DNA of 64,000 bases from Rhodospirillaceae bacterium (GTDB lineage: Bacteria; Pseudomonadota; Alphaproteobacteria; DSM-16000; Inquilinaceae). The stretch's first letter is position 1. Every line of letters begins with the position of its first letter. The notes beneath the pieces are model-generated. The model saw only the letters and a program-made list of their open reading frames with translations, was not told the DNA's origin and searched no databases. Made by a program: the position numbers and the translations under genes. This document shows, piece by piece, positions 45,096 to 55,594 of the stretch. The stretch covers positions 663,501 to 727,500 of the forward strand of contig JACKIH010000003.1 of assembly GCA_020638575.1 (NCBI GenBank), written 5' to 3'.

Positions 45096-45688
45096 GGCAG
45101 AATCCTTCATCTGAGAGTTGTTATGATGAAGAAGCCCACTCTTCCTTTCTTGATCTAGGGCGATCAGGCAGATTTAGCCTTGGGGCAAACTGCCAAAGTA
45201 CTATGGGACTAGGGAGGCCGCGTATATAAGCCCAATTCTGCAAAAGTCAACGGCGATTCGAAGGGATGCTGACACCCCCGTACCTCGGGGCGCCGCCCGG
45301 CCCGGCGTGCCAGCGCAATTTCGGGTTTAGCTGCACCAGCCCGCTTCCGCTCGGCCGCCTAAGCCACTGTAAAATATTGGATCTCCGGGTGGGCAAGCAG
45401 GCCGGAAGCGACTGGCATGGCGGTGCAAATCGCAGCCCCTGCCGCCGATCATCCAGTCTTTGAGTTCTTGGGCACGGACTCCCCACCGCGGTGAAGGAAG
45501 CGCAACAGACCTTGGCCCGTGCACCAAGGCGAAGCCACCCGGAATGATGCCCAGCATCATTCAATAGGCTTCACGCGCAAATTAAACAAACAAATACAAC
45601 ATACTATCGTATATCTCTTGGTGAATTAGAGCCATTCACCTCCCAGAATTGGCGAGCGCCCTAGCAAACGTCTTCGGGGGACTCGACA
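45096..45688. other. Long intergenic region before the cysteine-rich protein gene
   Basis: A 593-bp stretch with no convincing gene and lower GC content than its surroundings, especially 45100-45260 and 45570-45640. It contains a perfect hairpin (45542-45562) and a longer-range pairing, CGCTTCCG near 45349 with CGGAAGCG near 45402. It must hold the promoter for the SpeD-like gene on the minus strand and for the small secreted protein on the plus strand. A non-coding RNA is possible but unsupported. Confidence 0.5.
45542..45562. repeat. Perfect inverted repeat upstream of the cysteine-rich protein gene
   Basis: GAATGATGC and GCATCATTC form a perfect 9-bp stem around a 3-nt CCA loop. It lies about 127 bp upstream of the small secreted protein start. 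The shape fits either a regulator site or an RNA hairpin. No T tract follows, so a terminator is less likely. Confidence 0.6.
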
Positions 45689-45973
45689 ATGAAGTGGCTC
45701 ATTGCCTTGACGATCACCCTCACGGTCGGCATGTCCCCGGGCCTGGCGGACACGGTGGAGCCTGCGGCAAGCGATGTCGATGGAATGGTGGAGGACGCGG
45801 CCAACGGCGACGCGCCGTCGGACTCGGTGTGCCGGGAGTTGATCGCTCAGGGGGCATCGGAGACCGAGATCGCGCAGCGCGGCTGCTGTTCCTGGCATCG
45901 CGGTGTCTGCGGGTGCAGCGGCAGCCGCATCGTCTGTTGCGACGGCTCGCTCAGCCCGAGCTGTGGGTGCTAG
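45689..45973 (+). CDS. Small secreted cysteine-rich protein
   Basis: A 94-aa protein with a signal peptide at residues 1-20 (MKWLIALTITLTVGMSPGLA), an acidic linker (21-45) and a compact C-terminal domain with nine Cys: 48, 66, 67, 74, 76, 83, 84, 92 and 94. The core pattern is CC-x6-C-x-C-x6-CC-x7-C-x-C, too regular to be chance. A GGGGA ribosome-binding site precedes the ATG. The domain looks disulfide-bonded or metal-binding in the periplasm or outside. I do not recognise a named family; similar CC..CGCSG..CCDG..SPSC arrangements occur in other small bacterial exported proteins, by memory only. It stands alone. Confidence 0.75.
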   Translation: MKWLIALTITLTVGMSPGLADTVEPAASDVDGMVEDAANGDAPSDSVCRELIAQGASETEIAQRGCCSWHRGVCGCSGSRIVCCDGSLSPSCGC

Positions 45974-46105
45974 GTCACATCGCGCTGGACCGGTTGGCAG
46001 CAGAACGGGCGTAGCGACTCCGGGCAGAACGGCCGACCCGCGTGCAAGCTTGGCCGCCCTGCTGGCGCGGCCTCCGCGATCCGGTATCTATCGCTTTGAA
46101 ATAAA

Positions 46106-46182
<77 letters not shown>

Positions 46183-46317
46183 ACCCGTCGCGGCGGCGGC
46201 CCCGAAAGGCCCACCGCGAAGACCGCGGACTATATCGGCGCGCTCCCACACCCGCAATCGCTAACGGCTGCGAAGGCGGCGTTCGGTGCCATGGCAGCGA
46301 TGCGGCAGATGTGCTTG

Positions 46318-46347
46318 GAAAAACAAGAAGGCCCGGCAAGCCGGGCC
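46318..46347 (-). terminator. Intrinsic terminator of the ihfA-merR unit
   Basis: On the minus strand a GCCCGGC/GCCGGGC stem with a very short loop (46331-46346) is followed by TTCTTGTTTTT, a good T-rich tail. It lies 35 bp beyond the MerR gene stop. Confidence 0.8.
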
Positions 46348-46381
46348 GGGCGATTGCTGTGCAGCGGCCGGACAGACCGGA

Positions 46382-46900
46382 CTAATCGCCTTCGTTCAGC
46401 ATGGTGCGCAGGGTCTTCAGCTCCGACAGGATGTCCTTGAGCTCGCTGCGCACATCGGTCGAGAGGCCCGACGCCTCGCCGGTCTCGTCCCCCTCGCCCT
46501 CCGGCACGCCGTCCTCCGGCCCCGGGTCCCCGGTCCCGTCCGGTTCGTCGGCAGCCTCGCTGAACAGGGGTGGGGTCATCGGGGTACGGCTGCTGGCCGA
46601 TGCCTCGCTGGGAACGATGCGGCCTTCGCGCAGCAGCTTCTGCACGCCGCGGATGGTGTAGCCTTCCTCGTAAAGCAGCTTCTGGATGCGCTTCAAGAGG
46701 CGCACATCCTCCGGCCGGTAGTAGCGCCGGCCGCCGCCGCGCTTCAGCGGCTGCACCTGGCTGAAGCGGGTCTCCCAGAAGCGCAGCACGTGCTGCGGGA
46801 TATCCAGCTCGCCGGACACTTCGCTGATGGTGCGATAGGCACTGGGGGATTTGTGGCCGCGGGCGCGCGTGCCGGCAGACGTCGTGCTCAGCTCGCTCAT
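46382..46900 (-). CDS. MerR-family transcriptional regulator
   Basis: A 172-aa regulator. The MerR winged helix is plain: YRTISEVSGELDIPQHVLRF, WETRFSQVQPLKRGGGRRYY, then EDVRLLKRIQKLLYEEGYTI. The C-terminal part is acidic and Pro/Gly-rich with a final coiled helix (SELKDILSELKTLRTMLNEG) and has no Cys metal-binding motif, so it is not a metal sensor of the classic type. The start overlaps the ihfA stop by 4 bp. The ihfA-MerR pair is a standard alphaproteobacterial arrangement. Targets unknown. Confidence 0.92.
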   Translation of the reverse strand: MSELSTTSAGTRARGHKSPSAYRTISEVSGELDIPQHVLRFWETRFSQVQPLKRGGGRRYYRPEDVRLLKRIQKLLYEEGYTIRGVQKLLREGRIVPSEASASSRTPMTPPLFSEAADEPDGTGDPGPEDGVPEGEGDETGEASGLSTDVRSELKDILSELKTLRTMLNEGD

Positions 46901-47217
46901 GACCGCCGCGCCTCGGCTGCGGCCGCCCCATTGTTGATGCGTCCCTTGAGCACGTGGGACGGCCGGAACACCAGCACGCGGCGCGGGGAAATCGGCACTT
47001 CTTCGCCGGTCTTGGGGTTGCGGCCGATCCGTTCGCCCTTGTCGCGCACGGAAAAACTGCCGAATGAGGAGATCTTCACCACATCGCCGCGCTGAAGCGC
47101 TGCGCAGATTTCTTCAAGCACCGTCTCAACCAGTGACGCGGATTCGTTCCGCGACAGGCCGACCTCCTGGTAAACGCTCTCCGTAAGCTGGGCGCGGGTG
47201 ACGGTGTCGTCCGACAT
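46897..47217 (-). CDS. ihfA: Integration host factor subunit alpha
   Basis: A 106-aa DNA-bending protein of the HU/IHF family, which with IhfB shapes DNA in transcription, replication and recombination. Signatures: LTESVYQEVGLSRNESASLV, then VKISSFGSFSVRDKGERIGR and NPKTGEEVPISPRRVLVFRP. Slightly longer than the usual 99 aa because of a C-terminal AAAAEARRS tail. It follows fabH and overlaps the MerR gene. Confidence 0.95.
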   Translation of the reverse strand: MSDDTVTRAQLTESVYQEVGLSRNESASLVETVLEEICAALQRGDVVKISSFGSFSVRDKGERIGRNPKTGEEVPISPRRVLVFRPSHVLKGRINNGAAAAEARRS

Positions 47218-47358
47218 GGCTTTGCCCTCAAACCTCAGGCAACACCTTAGACCTGCTCAGATTTTGCGTCAATTCCAATCAGTTGGCGGTGATTTCTCAG
47301 AATACGTCAAGGTCTGCCCCGTTTCCGACGCATTTGCCGTCGCGGTCGCCGCCAGCAC

Positions 47359-48342
47359 CTACCAGCGGGCCAGAGCGGCCCCCCAGGAAAAGCCGCCGCC
47401 AAGCGCTTCCATCAGCACCACCTGGCCGGGCCGGATACGGCCGTCGCGCACCGCCTCGTCGAGCGCCAGGGGCACCGAGGCGGCAGAGGTGTTGGCGTGG
47501 CGGTCCACCGTCACCACCACGCGCTCCATGGGCATGGCCAGCTTGCGGGCGGCGGCATCGATGATGCGGAGATTGGCCTGGTGGGGCACCAGCCAGTCCA
47601 CCTCGTCGGCCGCCATGCCGTTGGTGTCCAGCGCCTGCTGGGCCACATCGGCCAGCATGGTCACGGCGTGGCGGAACACGTCGGGTCCGCGCATGCGCAA
47701 GTGCCCGGTGGTGCGGGTGGAGGAGACGCCGCCGTCGACATAGAGCAGGTCGTGGTGGCGCCCGTCGGTGCGCAGGTGGGTGGACAGGATGCCGAGATCA
47801 TCGGCCCCGCCGGTGCCGGCTTCCGCCCGCAGCACCACGGCACCGGCGCCGTCGCCGAACAGCACGCAGGTGCCGCGGTCGCTCCAGTCGAGGATGTTGG
47901 AATAGGTTTCCGCGCCGATCACCAGCACCGTGCGTGCGCCGCCGGTGGTGATGAAGCGGTCGGCGACCGACAGCGCGAACACGAAGCCGGCGCACACCGC
48001 CTGCACGTCGAAGGCCGCGCCGTTGGTCATGCCCAGCATCGCCTGAATACGCGCGGCCGTGGCCGGGAAGGTCTCGTCCGGCGTGGTGGTGGCGACCACG
48101 ATCAGGTCGACCTCGCCGGCCGCCGCATCCACCCCGGCAGCCTTCAGCGCCGCTCGCGCCGCGGCCACGCCGAGATCGGATGTGCGCTCGCCCTCGGCCG
48201 CCACATGGCGCTGACGAATGCCGGTGCGCTTGACGATCCAATCGTCGCTGGTGTTCACCCGCGACGCTAGATCCGCGTTGGTCAGAACCTTTTTGGGCAG
48301 ATAGCTTCCGGTTCCGATGATGCGCGACCGCAGGGTCGTCAT
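47359..48342 (-). CDS. fabH: 3-oxoacyl-ACP synthase III (FabH)
   Basis: Starts fatty-acid chains by condensing acetyl-CoA with malonyl-ACP. The 327-aa protein has the catalytic Cys in VQAVCAGFVFAL, the His in VPHQANLRIIDAA and the Asn in RHANTSAASVPLAL, and starts TLRSRIIGTGSYLPKKVLTN. The ATG at 48342 overlaps the plsX stop by 4 bp (ATGA). It is the third gene after rpmF and plsX in the conserved cluster. Confidence 0.97.
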   Translation of the reverse strand: MTTLRSRIIGTGSYLPKKVLTNADLASRVNTSDDWIVKRTGIRQRHVAAEGERTSDLGVAAARAALKAAGVDAAAGEVDLIVVATTTPDETFPATAARIQAMLGMTNGAAFDVQAVCAGFVFALSVADRFITTGGARTVLVIGAETYSNILDWSDRGTCVLFGDGAGAVVLRAEAGTGGADDLGILSTHLRTDGRHHDLLYVDGGVSSTRTTGHLRMRGPDVFRHAVTMLADVAQQALDTNGMAADEVDWLVPHQANLRIIDAAARKLAMPMERVVVTVDRHANTSAASVPLALDEAVRDGRIRPGQVVLMEALGGGFSWGAALARW

Positions 48343-49421
48343 GCCGTGGCCGCCGTCGGAGTCCCCGGAGAGAGAACGGCGTCGACGCGTGCCTTCAAGC
48401 CTTCCAGCTCGGCGCGCACTTTGTCGTTGAAGCCGTTGCGGACAAGATCGGCCGCCACATCGATGGCGTTGGCGAAGCCCCGCGGATCGGTGCCGCCGTG
48501 GCTTTTTACGCAGATACCCTGAAGGCCGAGGAACATGGCACCGTTGTATTGGCGGGGGTCGGTCCGGCGGCGCAGCTTCTGGAAGGCCGAGCGGGCCAGC
48601 AGGTAGCCGAGCCGCGCCATGATCGAGGAACTGAAGGTGCGGCGCAGCCATTCGGCATAGAGGCGAGCGGTGCCTTCGGCCGTCTTCAGCGCGACATTGC
48701 CGGTGAAGCCGTCCGTCACCACCACATCGACGCTGCCGGCCGGAATATCGTCGCCCTCCACGAAGCCGTGGAAGCTGCCCGGCAAGTGGTCGAGCGCGCG
48801 CAGCCGGGCGGCGGCATCGCGCAGCACCTCGTTGCCCTTCAATTCCTCCGACCCGACGTTGAGCACGCCGATGGTGGGGTTCACCAGGCCCAGCACCGCC
48901 TTGCCGAACAGGCTGCCCATGATGGCGAACTGCACCAGGTGCTCGGCCCGCACATCCAGGTTCGCCCCCAGGTCCAGCATCACGCTTTCGCCGCGCAACG
49001 TGGGGAAGAACGAAGCGATGGCCGGCCGGCCGATGCCCGGCAGGGTGCGCAGCACCGTCTTGGCGATGGCCATCAAGGCACCGGTGTTGCCGGCGGAGAC
49101 CACGCAGTTGGCCGTCCCGGCGTTCACCTCGTCGATGGCCAGCCGCATGCTCGACTGGCGGCCCGAGCGCAGTGCCTGGGTCGGCTTGTCGTGGTTGCTC
49201 ACCACATCCGGCGCATGGCGCAGGTCCGTCACCTGGGCAAGCCGCGGCCGCCGCTTCAGCAGCGGCACCAGCAGCTTTTCGTCGCCCACCATGATGAACC
49301 GCAGGTCCGGATGGTGCTTGCGGGCCAGGTCGGCGCCCTTGACCACCATGCGCGGCGCACCATCGCCGCCCATCGCGTCCAGGGCGATCACCAGGTCCTG
49401 TCGGCTTTTGGAGACGGTCAT
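48339..49421 (-). CDS. plsX: Phosphate acyltransferase PlsX
   Basis: Makes acyl-phosphate from acyl-ACP for phospholipid synthesis. The 360-aa protein has VIALDAMGGDGAPRMVVKGA at the N terminus, VVSAGNTGALMAIAKTVLRT, FFPTLRGESVMLDLGANLDV and VVTDGFTGNVALKTAEGTA. The ATG at 49421 fits the family start. It overlaps fabH by 4 bp and follows rpmF by 28 bp. Confidence 0.97.
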   Translation of the reverse strand: MTVSKSRQDLVIALDAMGGDGAPRMVVKGADLARKHHPDLRFIMVGDEKLLVPLLKRRPRLAQVTDLRHAPDVVSNHDKPTQALRSGRQSSMRLAIDEVNAGTANCVVSAGNTGALMAIAKTVLRTLPGIGRPAIASFFPTLRGESVMLDLGANLDVRAEHLVQFAIMGSLFGKAVLGLVNPTIGVLNVGSEELKGNEVLRDAAARLRALDHLPGSFHGFVEGDDIPAGSVDVVVTDGFTGNVALKTAEGTARLYAEWLRRTFSSSIMARLGYLLARSAFQKLRRRTDPRQYNGAMFLGLQGICVKSHGGTDPRGFANAIDVAADLVRNGFNDKVRAELEGLKARVDAVLSPGTPTAATA

Positions 49422-49449
49422 GGCGCTTCCGCCGCGCGAGGGGGACGGA

Positions 49450-49635
49450 CTAGGCGGACGCAGAAACGTCGACCACCTCGCGGCCATCGTACGAGCCGCA
49501 GGATGCACACACGTGGTGGGGCCGTTTCAGTTCACCGCAATTGGGGCATTCCGCATAGGCGGCCGGCCGCAGGGCGTGATGCGATCGCCGATGCCCACGG
49601 CGCGACGGGGTGGTCTTCTTGCGAGGTACAGCCAT
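49450..49635 (-). CDS. rpmF: 50S ribosomal protein L32
   Basis: A 61-aa ribosomal protein. MAVPRKKTTPSRRGHRRSHH at the N terminus is the L32 signature, and the CPNC ... CASC pair forms the zinc ribbon, so it is the zinc-containing form. It lies between the DUF177 gene and plsX. Confidence 0.97.
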   Translation of the reverse strand: MAVPRKKTTPSRRGHRRSHHALRPAAYAECPNCGELKRPHHVCASCGSYDGREVVDVSASA

Positions 49636-49740
49636 TCCAAACGCTCAGATAATCGGGGGCGCGCCATTTGCGCCCGAAGGACTCAACGACCCTGTCTCAT
49701 AATCAATTCCGGTCACCCGGGCAAGCACGGCCGCCGCAAT

Positions 49741-50301
49741 CTAACGGCGGTGCAGCGATGCCAGGCCCGCAAACGGCCCGGCCGGTGGCTCGTTCGCCGG
49801 CTCCTCAGGCGCGCCGGCGGCGGTCCCCTCGCCGTCGTCCTCGGATCCGGCGGCCGTCGCGGCCGGGCTGCGGGGGTGGGCATCGATCTGCACGCCGAAA
49901 TTCTGGGCCACCAGTTCGCCCAGGTCGATCATGCGGCCGGTCAACACCTCCATGTCCACCTCGTCGGCTTCCACCAGCGCCTCGCGGGCATCGCCAAGGG
50001 CCGCCGCGTCCAGGTAGACGGTCTCCAGCGGCTCGCCGCGCTCCAGTTCGAACGGCTCCAGCGTGACAACGCAGATCTGCGTGTAGCGGGCGTGCCACGT
50101 GCCGGTTACGCGCACCGTGCCGTCGTGGCGACGGGCGATGGTGAGGTCGGCGGTCAGCGCGCCCAGCTCCGGCAGCTCGAAGCGCGCGGCCAGCGCCGCC
50201 CGCTCGCGGGCATCGGCGTCCAGCCGCTCGTGGCCGGTCACCGGCTTGCCGGAAACGCTGCGCAGCCGCGCGGTATCGAACAGGCGGGAAAACTCGCTCA
50301 C
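49741..50301 (-). CDS. DUF177 family protein (YceD)
   Basis: A 186-aa protein of the DUF177/YceD family, encoded just before rpmF as in most bacteria and linked to 23S rRNA and L32 expression. GTWHARYTQICVVTLEPFEL keeps the usual position of the TQ.CV.TLE.F pattern, and DLGELVAQNFGVQIDAHPRS matches the C-terminal segment. The start overlaps the stop of the cytochrome chaperone gene by 4 bp. An Ala/Glu/Gly-rich tail follows residue 145. Confidence 0.9.
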   Translation of the reverse strand: MSEFSRLFDTARLRSVSGKPVTGHERLDADARERAALAARFELPELGALTADLTIARRHDGTVRVTGTWHARYTQICVVTLEPFELERGEPLETVYLDAAALGDAREALVEADEVDMEVLTGRMIDLGELVAQNFGVQIDAHPRSPAATAAGSEDDGEGTAAGAPEEPANEPPAGPFAGLASLHRR

Positions 50302-50879
50302 GCCGCCCCCTCCGTCGCCGCCACCGTCGCCGCCACCGCCACTGGGGACGCATCGAGGCGGCCGGCCAGCAGGGCCTCGGCCGGCAATGCGTCGATCTCG
50401 CCCGCCAGGGCGCGCACATGGCGGGCCAGCGCCTCGGCCGGAGTGTCGGTCTCGCCGCGGTAGACGTTTCGCCGCAGGGCTTCCACGAGGCTCCCGTCGT
50501 CCGCAGCGTCGGCGAGGCCCGCCTCGTAGGCAGCGACCCGGCCGTAGAAGGCCCGCGCCATCACCTTCACCTTCTTGCCCACGCTGAGGTCGCCCACGCC
50601 GATCTCCCGCAGGTTACGGTCCAGGTCCTCGATCATCACATCGAAGGTCACCTGGGCCAAGCGCTCGCCCGGCTCGCCGGCCGCGCGCAGCCGGCGCATC
50701 ACCAGGTAGGCCTGCATCACCAGCACATCGAAGCGACCATCCAGCGTGTCGGGCACGCGATATTCCTGATAGAACACGGGGTCACGGGCCCGCTCGACGA
50801 TGCACCGGTACAGGGTGCCGGCGGTGTGGCGGAGGTCGTGGTCGCGGCGCCGTCGCCAGCGGCCAGGCAACATGGCCAT
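50298..50879 (-). CDS. Ubiquinol-cytochrome c chaperone family protein (CBP3-like)
   Basis: A 193-aa protein of the CBP3/UQCC family, needed to assemble the cytochrome bc1 complex in mitochondria and found in alphaproteobacteria. Matching segments: AGTLYRCIVERARDPVFYQE, FDVLVMQAYLVMRRLRAAGE, and QVTFDVMIEDLDRNLREIGV, then VGDLSVGKKVKVMARAFYGR. The ATG at 50879 has an AAGGAC ribosome-binding site upstream. It heads the cluster with DUF177, rpmF, plsX and fabH. Confidence 0.92.
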   Translation of the reverse strand: MAMLPGRWRRRRDHDLRHTAGTLYRCIVERARDPVFYQEYRVPDTLDGRFDVLVMQAYLVMRRLRAAGEPGERLAQVTFDVMIEDLDRNLREIGVGDLSVGKKVKVMARAFYGRVAAYEAGLADAADDGSLVEALRRNVYRGETDTPAEALARHVRALAGEIDALPAEALLAGRLDASPVAVAATVAATEGAA

Positions 50880-50965
50880 CGTGTTGTCCTTTTGTTGCGT
50901 CTCTAGGACGTGCTGCGTCTCTGGGACGGGGCCGTGAACTGAAGAGCAAGTGGCGAGGATCGCTG

Positions 50966-51481
50966 ATGGATCAAGAACGTGCCGGACGAACGGGCGACAA
51001 TCGCGGCGCCGCGGCGCGGCCGCACCGGTTGTGGACGGGCGCCTGCCTGGCCGTGGCACTGGCCGTCGGGCTCGGCGGCTGCGGCGGTGACATTCGCACC
51101 CGCGGCCACCTGGTGGAGGACCGCAACCTGGCGGAGCTGACGGTCGGCCAATCCACCGCCGAGGATGTGTTGCAGACGCTGGGTACGCCGTCCACCGTGG
51201 CACCGTTCGACGACCACACCTGGTACTATATCGGCCAGCGCGAGGAGCAAACCGCCTTCTTCCGTCCCGAGGTGCTGGAACGCCGCGTCGTCATGGTCCG
51301 CTTCGACGAGGCGGGCGTGCTCTCCGAAATGGGCGAGCGTACCCTGGACGACGCCGAGGACGTCGCACTGGTGAACCGCGAAACGCCCAGCTTGGGCCGC
51401 GAGATGGGCTTCCTGGAGCAGATGCTCGGCAATATCGGTCGCTTCAACCCGTCCGGCGAAACCTCCGACTCCCCGTTCTGA
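50966..51481 (+). CDS. bamE: Outer membrane assembly lipoprotein BamE (SmpA/OmlA)
   Basis: A 171-aa lipoprotein of the BamE family, part of the beta-barrel assembly machine on the inner face of the outer membrane. A lipobox LGGCGG places the lipidated Cys at about residue 39 after the hydrophobic ACLAVALAVGLG. The SmpA fold follows: LTVGQSTAEDVLQTLGTPST, HTWYYIGQREEQTAFFRPE and VVMVRFDEAGVLSEM. The Cys at 39 gives a signal peptide slightly longer than usual. It is divergent from the cytochrome chaperone gene. Confidence 0.93.
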   Translation: MDQERAGRTGDNRGAAARPHRLWTGACLAVALAVGLGGCGGDIRTRGHLVEDRNLAELTVGQSTAEDVLQTLGTPSTVAPFDDHTWYYIGQREEQTAFFRPEVLERRVVMVRFDEAGVLSEMGERTLDDAEDVALVNRETPSLGREMGFLEQMLGNIGRFNPSGETSDSPF

Positions 51482-51590
51482 GCGGATTTCCACGGCGCCC
51501 GGCGCGCATCGGCCCGATCGCTCGGGCGATGTACGGAGCGGCGCCGCACAGCCGGCGGCAAGACCGCAAACGCCCGCCCCGCAAACGCTA

Positions 51591-51610
51591 GCGGCGGCCG
51601 AAGCCGCCGC
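51591..51610 (+). terminator. Hairpin after bamE
   Basis: A perfect 8-bp stem GCGGCGGC/GCCGCCGC with a CGAA tetraloop lies 110 bp after the bamE stop. GC-rich and without a T tract, it may act with the next hairpin in the convergent bamE/hppA interval. Confidence 0.4.
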
Positions 51611-51642
51611 CAACCGTCGTCATTCCAGGTCGGGAGGAGATT

Positions 51643-51668
51643 GCGGAGCCGCCGTCAAGCGGCTCCGC
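51643..51668 (-). terminator. Hairpin after hppA
   Basis: A perfect 10-bp stem GCGGAGCCGC/GCGGCTCCGC with a 6-nt loop sits 14 bp beyond the hppA stop. On the minus strand it is followed by AATCTCCTCCC, a weak T content. Confidence 0.55.
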
Positions 51669-51681
51669 CCCCCTTCCGTCG

Positions 51682-53814
<2,133 letters not shown>

Positions 53815-54061
53815 CGGCTTCTCGTGCTTTGTTGTTCTTTGGGTCTGACGAATCAGATGTCAGCTTGCCGGAGGCCGTGATCCTGCGGTCAAGCGCCGCG
53901 GACAATGCCAGATGCCCCCGCAAGACGCAACGCAGCGAAGCAAGAGATCGCGTTCCCGCAACCATGCGGCGGGCTGCCCGATGGCCTTACCAATACCCGC
54001 ACGTACCCGTCAGCGCGGCAAAAGCTGCACTGCCGCCAGTACTTAGATAACTACATGAATT

Positions 54062-54511
54062 TCAGAGGAAACGCTGGCTGACCGTTTGGATCAGCGCATC
54101 GCGCACGATGTCGGCACCCAGCACCTGGTTGCTGACATTGATCAGCCGCCGCTTCACCTGGCGCAGGTCGAGTACGCCGTCTTCGGTGATGTCGTCGGCA
54201 TTGAGGCTGCCATAGAGCGCCGTCAAATGGGCATCGTTGAGCCGGGGAGCCATGGCGATCACCCGGTCGGCGTCCTCGGCGTCGGCCACCTCAAGGGTGA
54301 TCAGCAGAGAGAAGAACTGCTCGATGCCGTCGTCGCCGATCACCGGCAGCATGATCGGGTTGAATTCGACATAGACCGGCGGCGCGTCGGGATCGTGCTC
54401 GGTCTCCGCGGCAGCGGCCTCGTCGGTCTCGGCGAAATACAGCACATAGGCAGCGGCACCGCCGCCGACCAGCAGCACCACCAGAACCAGAAGGATCGCG
54501 ATCTTGCCCAT
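54062..54511 (-). CDS. FliL-like flagellar basal-body-associated protein
   Basis: A 149-aa single-pass protein: a transmembrane helix at residues 4-28 (KIAILLVLVVLLVGGGAAAY) then an acidic linker and the FliL domain, with FNPIMLPVIGDDGIEQFFSL and LINVSNQVLGADIVRDALIQ. FliL proteins associate with stator units at the flagellar motor. No other flagellar gene is nearby, so it is either a stray flagellar gene or a FliL-domain protein with another role. The ATG at 54511 begins MGKIAILL. A palindrome lies just upstream. Confidence 0.85.
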   Translation of the reverse strand: MGKIAILLVLVVLLVGGGAAAYVLYFAETDEAAAAETEHDPDAPPVYVEFNPIMLPVIGDDGIEQFFSLLITLEVADAEDADRVIAMAPRLNDAHLTALYGSLNADDITEDGVLDLRQVKRRLINVSNQVLGADIVRDALIQTVSQRFL

Positions 54512-54559
54512 GGCCGTCCACACCGTCCCAACAGCGCACCATCGGCCGGCAGTGCTGAA

Positions 54560-54577
54560 GGATCGGTTAACCGATCC
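54560..54577. promoter_or_regulatory. Perfect 18-bp palindrome upstream of fliL-like gene
   Basis: GGATCGGTTAACCGATCC is self-complementary over all 18 bp. It lies 49-66 bp upstream of the fliL-like start and 52-69 bp beyond the thiL stop. It could be an operator, or a hairpin in the thiL transcript. GTTAAC at the centre recalls a CtrA half-site, which is weak evidence. Confidence 0.45.
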
Positions 54578-54628
54578 GGGCGGCGGCGGGGGTGCCGGCG
54601 TGCACCGGCGCAGACCGAACGAGAAACG

Positions 54629-55594
54629 CTAGGCGTGGGTCCAGCCGGCCAGCGCCACGGTGCCGCCGCCGGGCGTGCGGAAGATGGCCGTCTCGCCCGC
54701 CACGACGCGGCCGATTTCGGTGACGGCCAAGCCGACTCGGCGGCCGAGCGCCCGCACCTCGCCGGCCAGGTCCGGCGCTGCGGTGAAAAGCAGTTCGTAG
54801 TCGTCGCCACCGGCCCAGGCCATGGCCTCCAGGTCCGGTCGCCGGGCCAGCACCGCCTGGCCCGCGCGCGACAGCGGAAAGCGGGCGACTTCCAGCTCCA
54901 TGCCGACGCCCGAAGCGCGGCACAGCTTGGCCGCATCGCCGCCGATGCCGTCCGACAGATCCATGCAGGCACCGGCCAGGCCACGCAGGCCGCGCCCAAG
55001 CGCCAGCCGCGGTTCCGGCCGGTTGTGGCGCTCCACCAGGGCGGCCACGGCGCCCATGTCGCAGTCGGCGAGGTCGCCGCGGGCACCTTCCAACCCCAGC
55101 ACGCCGTCGCCCAGTGTGCCGCTCACCCACACCTGGTCGCCGGCCCGTGCCCCGCCCCGGCGCAAGGCCATGCCCTTGGGGCAGCGGCCAATGGCCGTGA
55201 CGGAGACGGTGACCGGCCCTGTCGTGGAGACGCTGTCGCCGCCGATCAGGCGGATGCCGAACTGCTTTTGATCCTCCGCCAGGGCGCGGGCGAAGCGGGC
55301 CAGCCAGGCGTCGTCCTGCTCCGGCCCAAGGGCAAGCGCCAGCAGATAGAAGGCGGGGTCCGACCCCATGGCCGCGAGATCCGACAGGTTGGTGCGCAGC
55401 GCCTTCCGGGCCAGGATTTCCGGCGGCGTGCCCGCCAGCACGTGGCGGCCTTCCACCAGCGCATCCTTGGTGACGACATAGACCTCGCCGCCGCCGGCCG
55501 GCAGCAGGGCGGCGTCGTCCAGCAGGTCCAGCGCTTCGGGCGCCCCCTCGGTCAGAGGTTTCAGGAGTTGGTCGATCCGCGCGAACTCATCCAT
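54629..55594 (-). CDS. thiL: Thiamine-monophosphate kinase
   Basis: Phosphorylates thiamine monophosphate to thiamine pyrophosphate. The 321-aa protein has GEFARIDQLLKPL-type N terminus (here DEFARIDQLLKPLTEGAPEA), LDLLDDAALL with metal-binding Asp, ALRTNLSDLAAMGSDPAFYL, RLIGGDSVSTTGPVTVSVTA and GGDDYELLFTAAP. It overlaps the nusB stop by 8 bp and closes the rpiB-thiL series. Confidence 0.96.
   Translation of the reverse strand: MDEFARIDQLLKPLTEGAPEALDLLDDAALLPAGGGEVYVVTKDALVEGRHVLAGTPPEILARKALRTNLSDLAAMGSDPAFYLLALALGPEQDDAWLARFARALAEDQKQFGIRLIGGDSVSTTGPVTVSVTAIGRCPKGMALRRGGARAGDQVWVSGTLGDGVLGLEGARGDLADCDMGAVAALVERHNRPEPRLALGRGLRGLAGACMDLSDGIGGDAAKLCRASGVGMELEVARFPLSRAGQAVLARRPDLEAMAWAGGDDYELLFTAAPDLAGEVRALGRRVGLAVTEIGRVVAGETAIFRTPGGGTVALAGWTHA

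Noticed and set aside
45096..45688. Short open frames in the long intergenic region before the cysteine-rich protein
   Set aside because: They have no ribosome-binding sites, domains or sensible composition.
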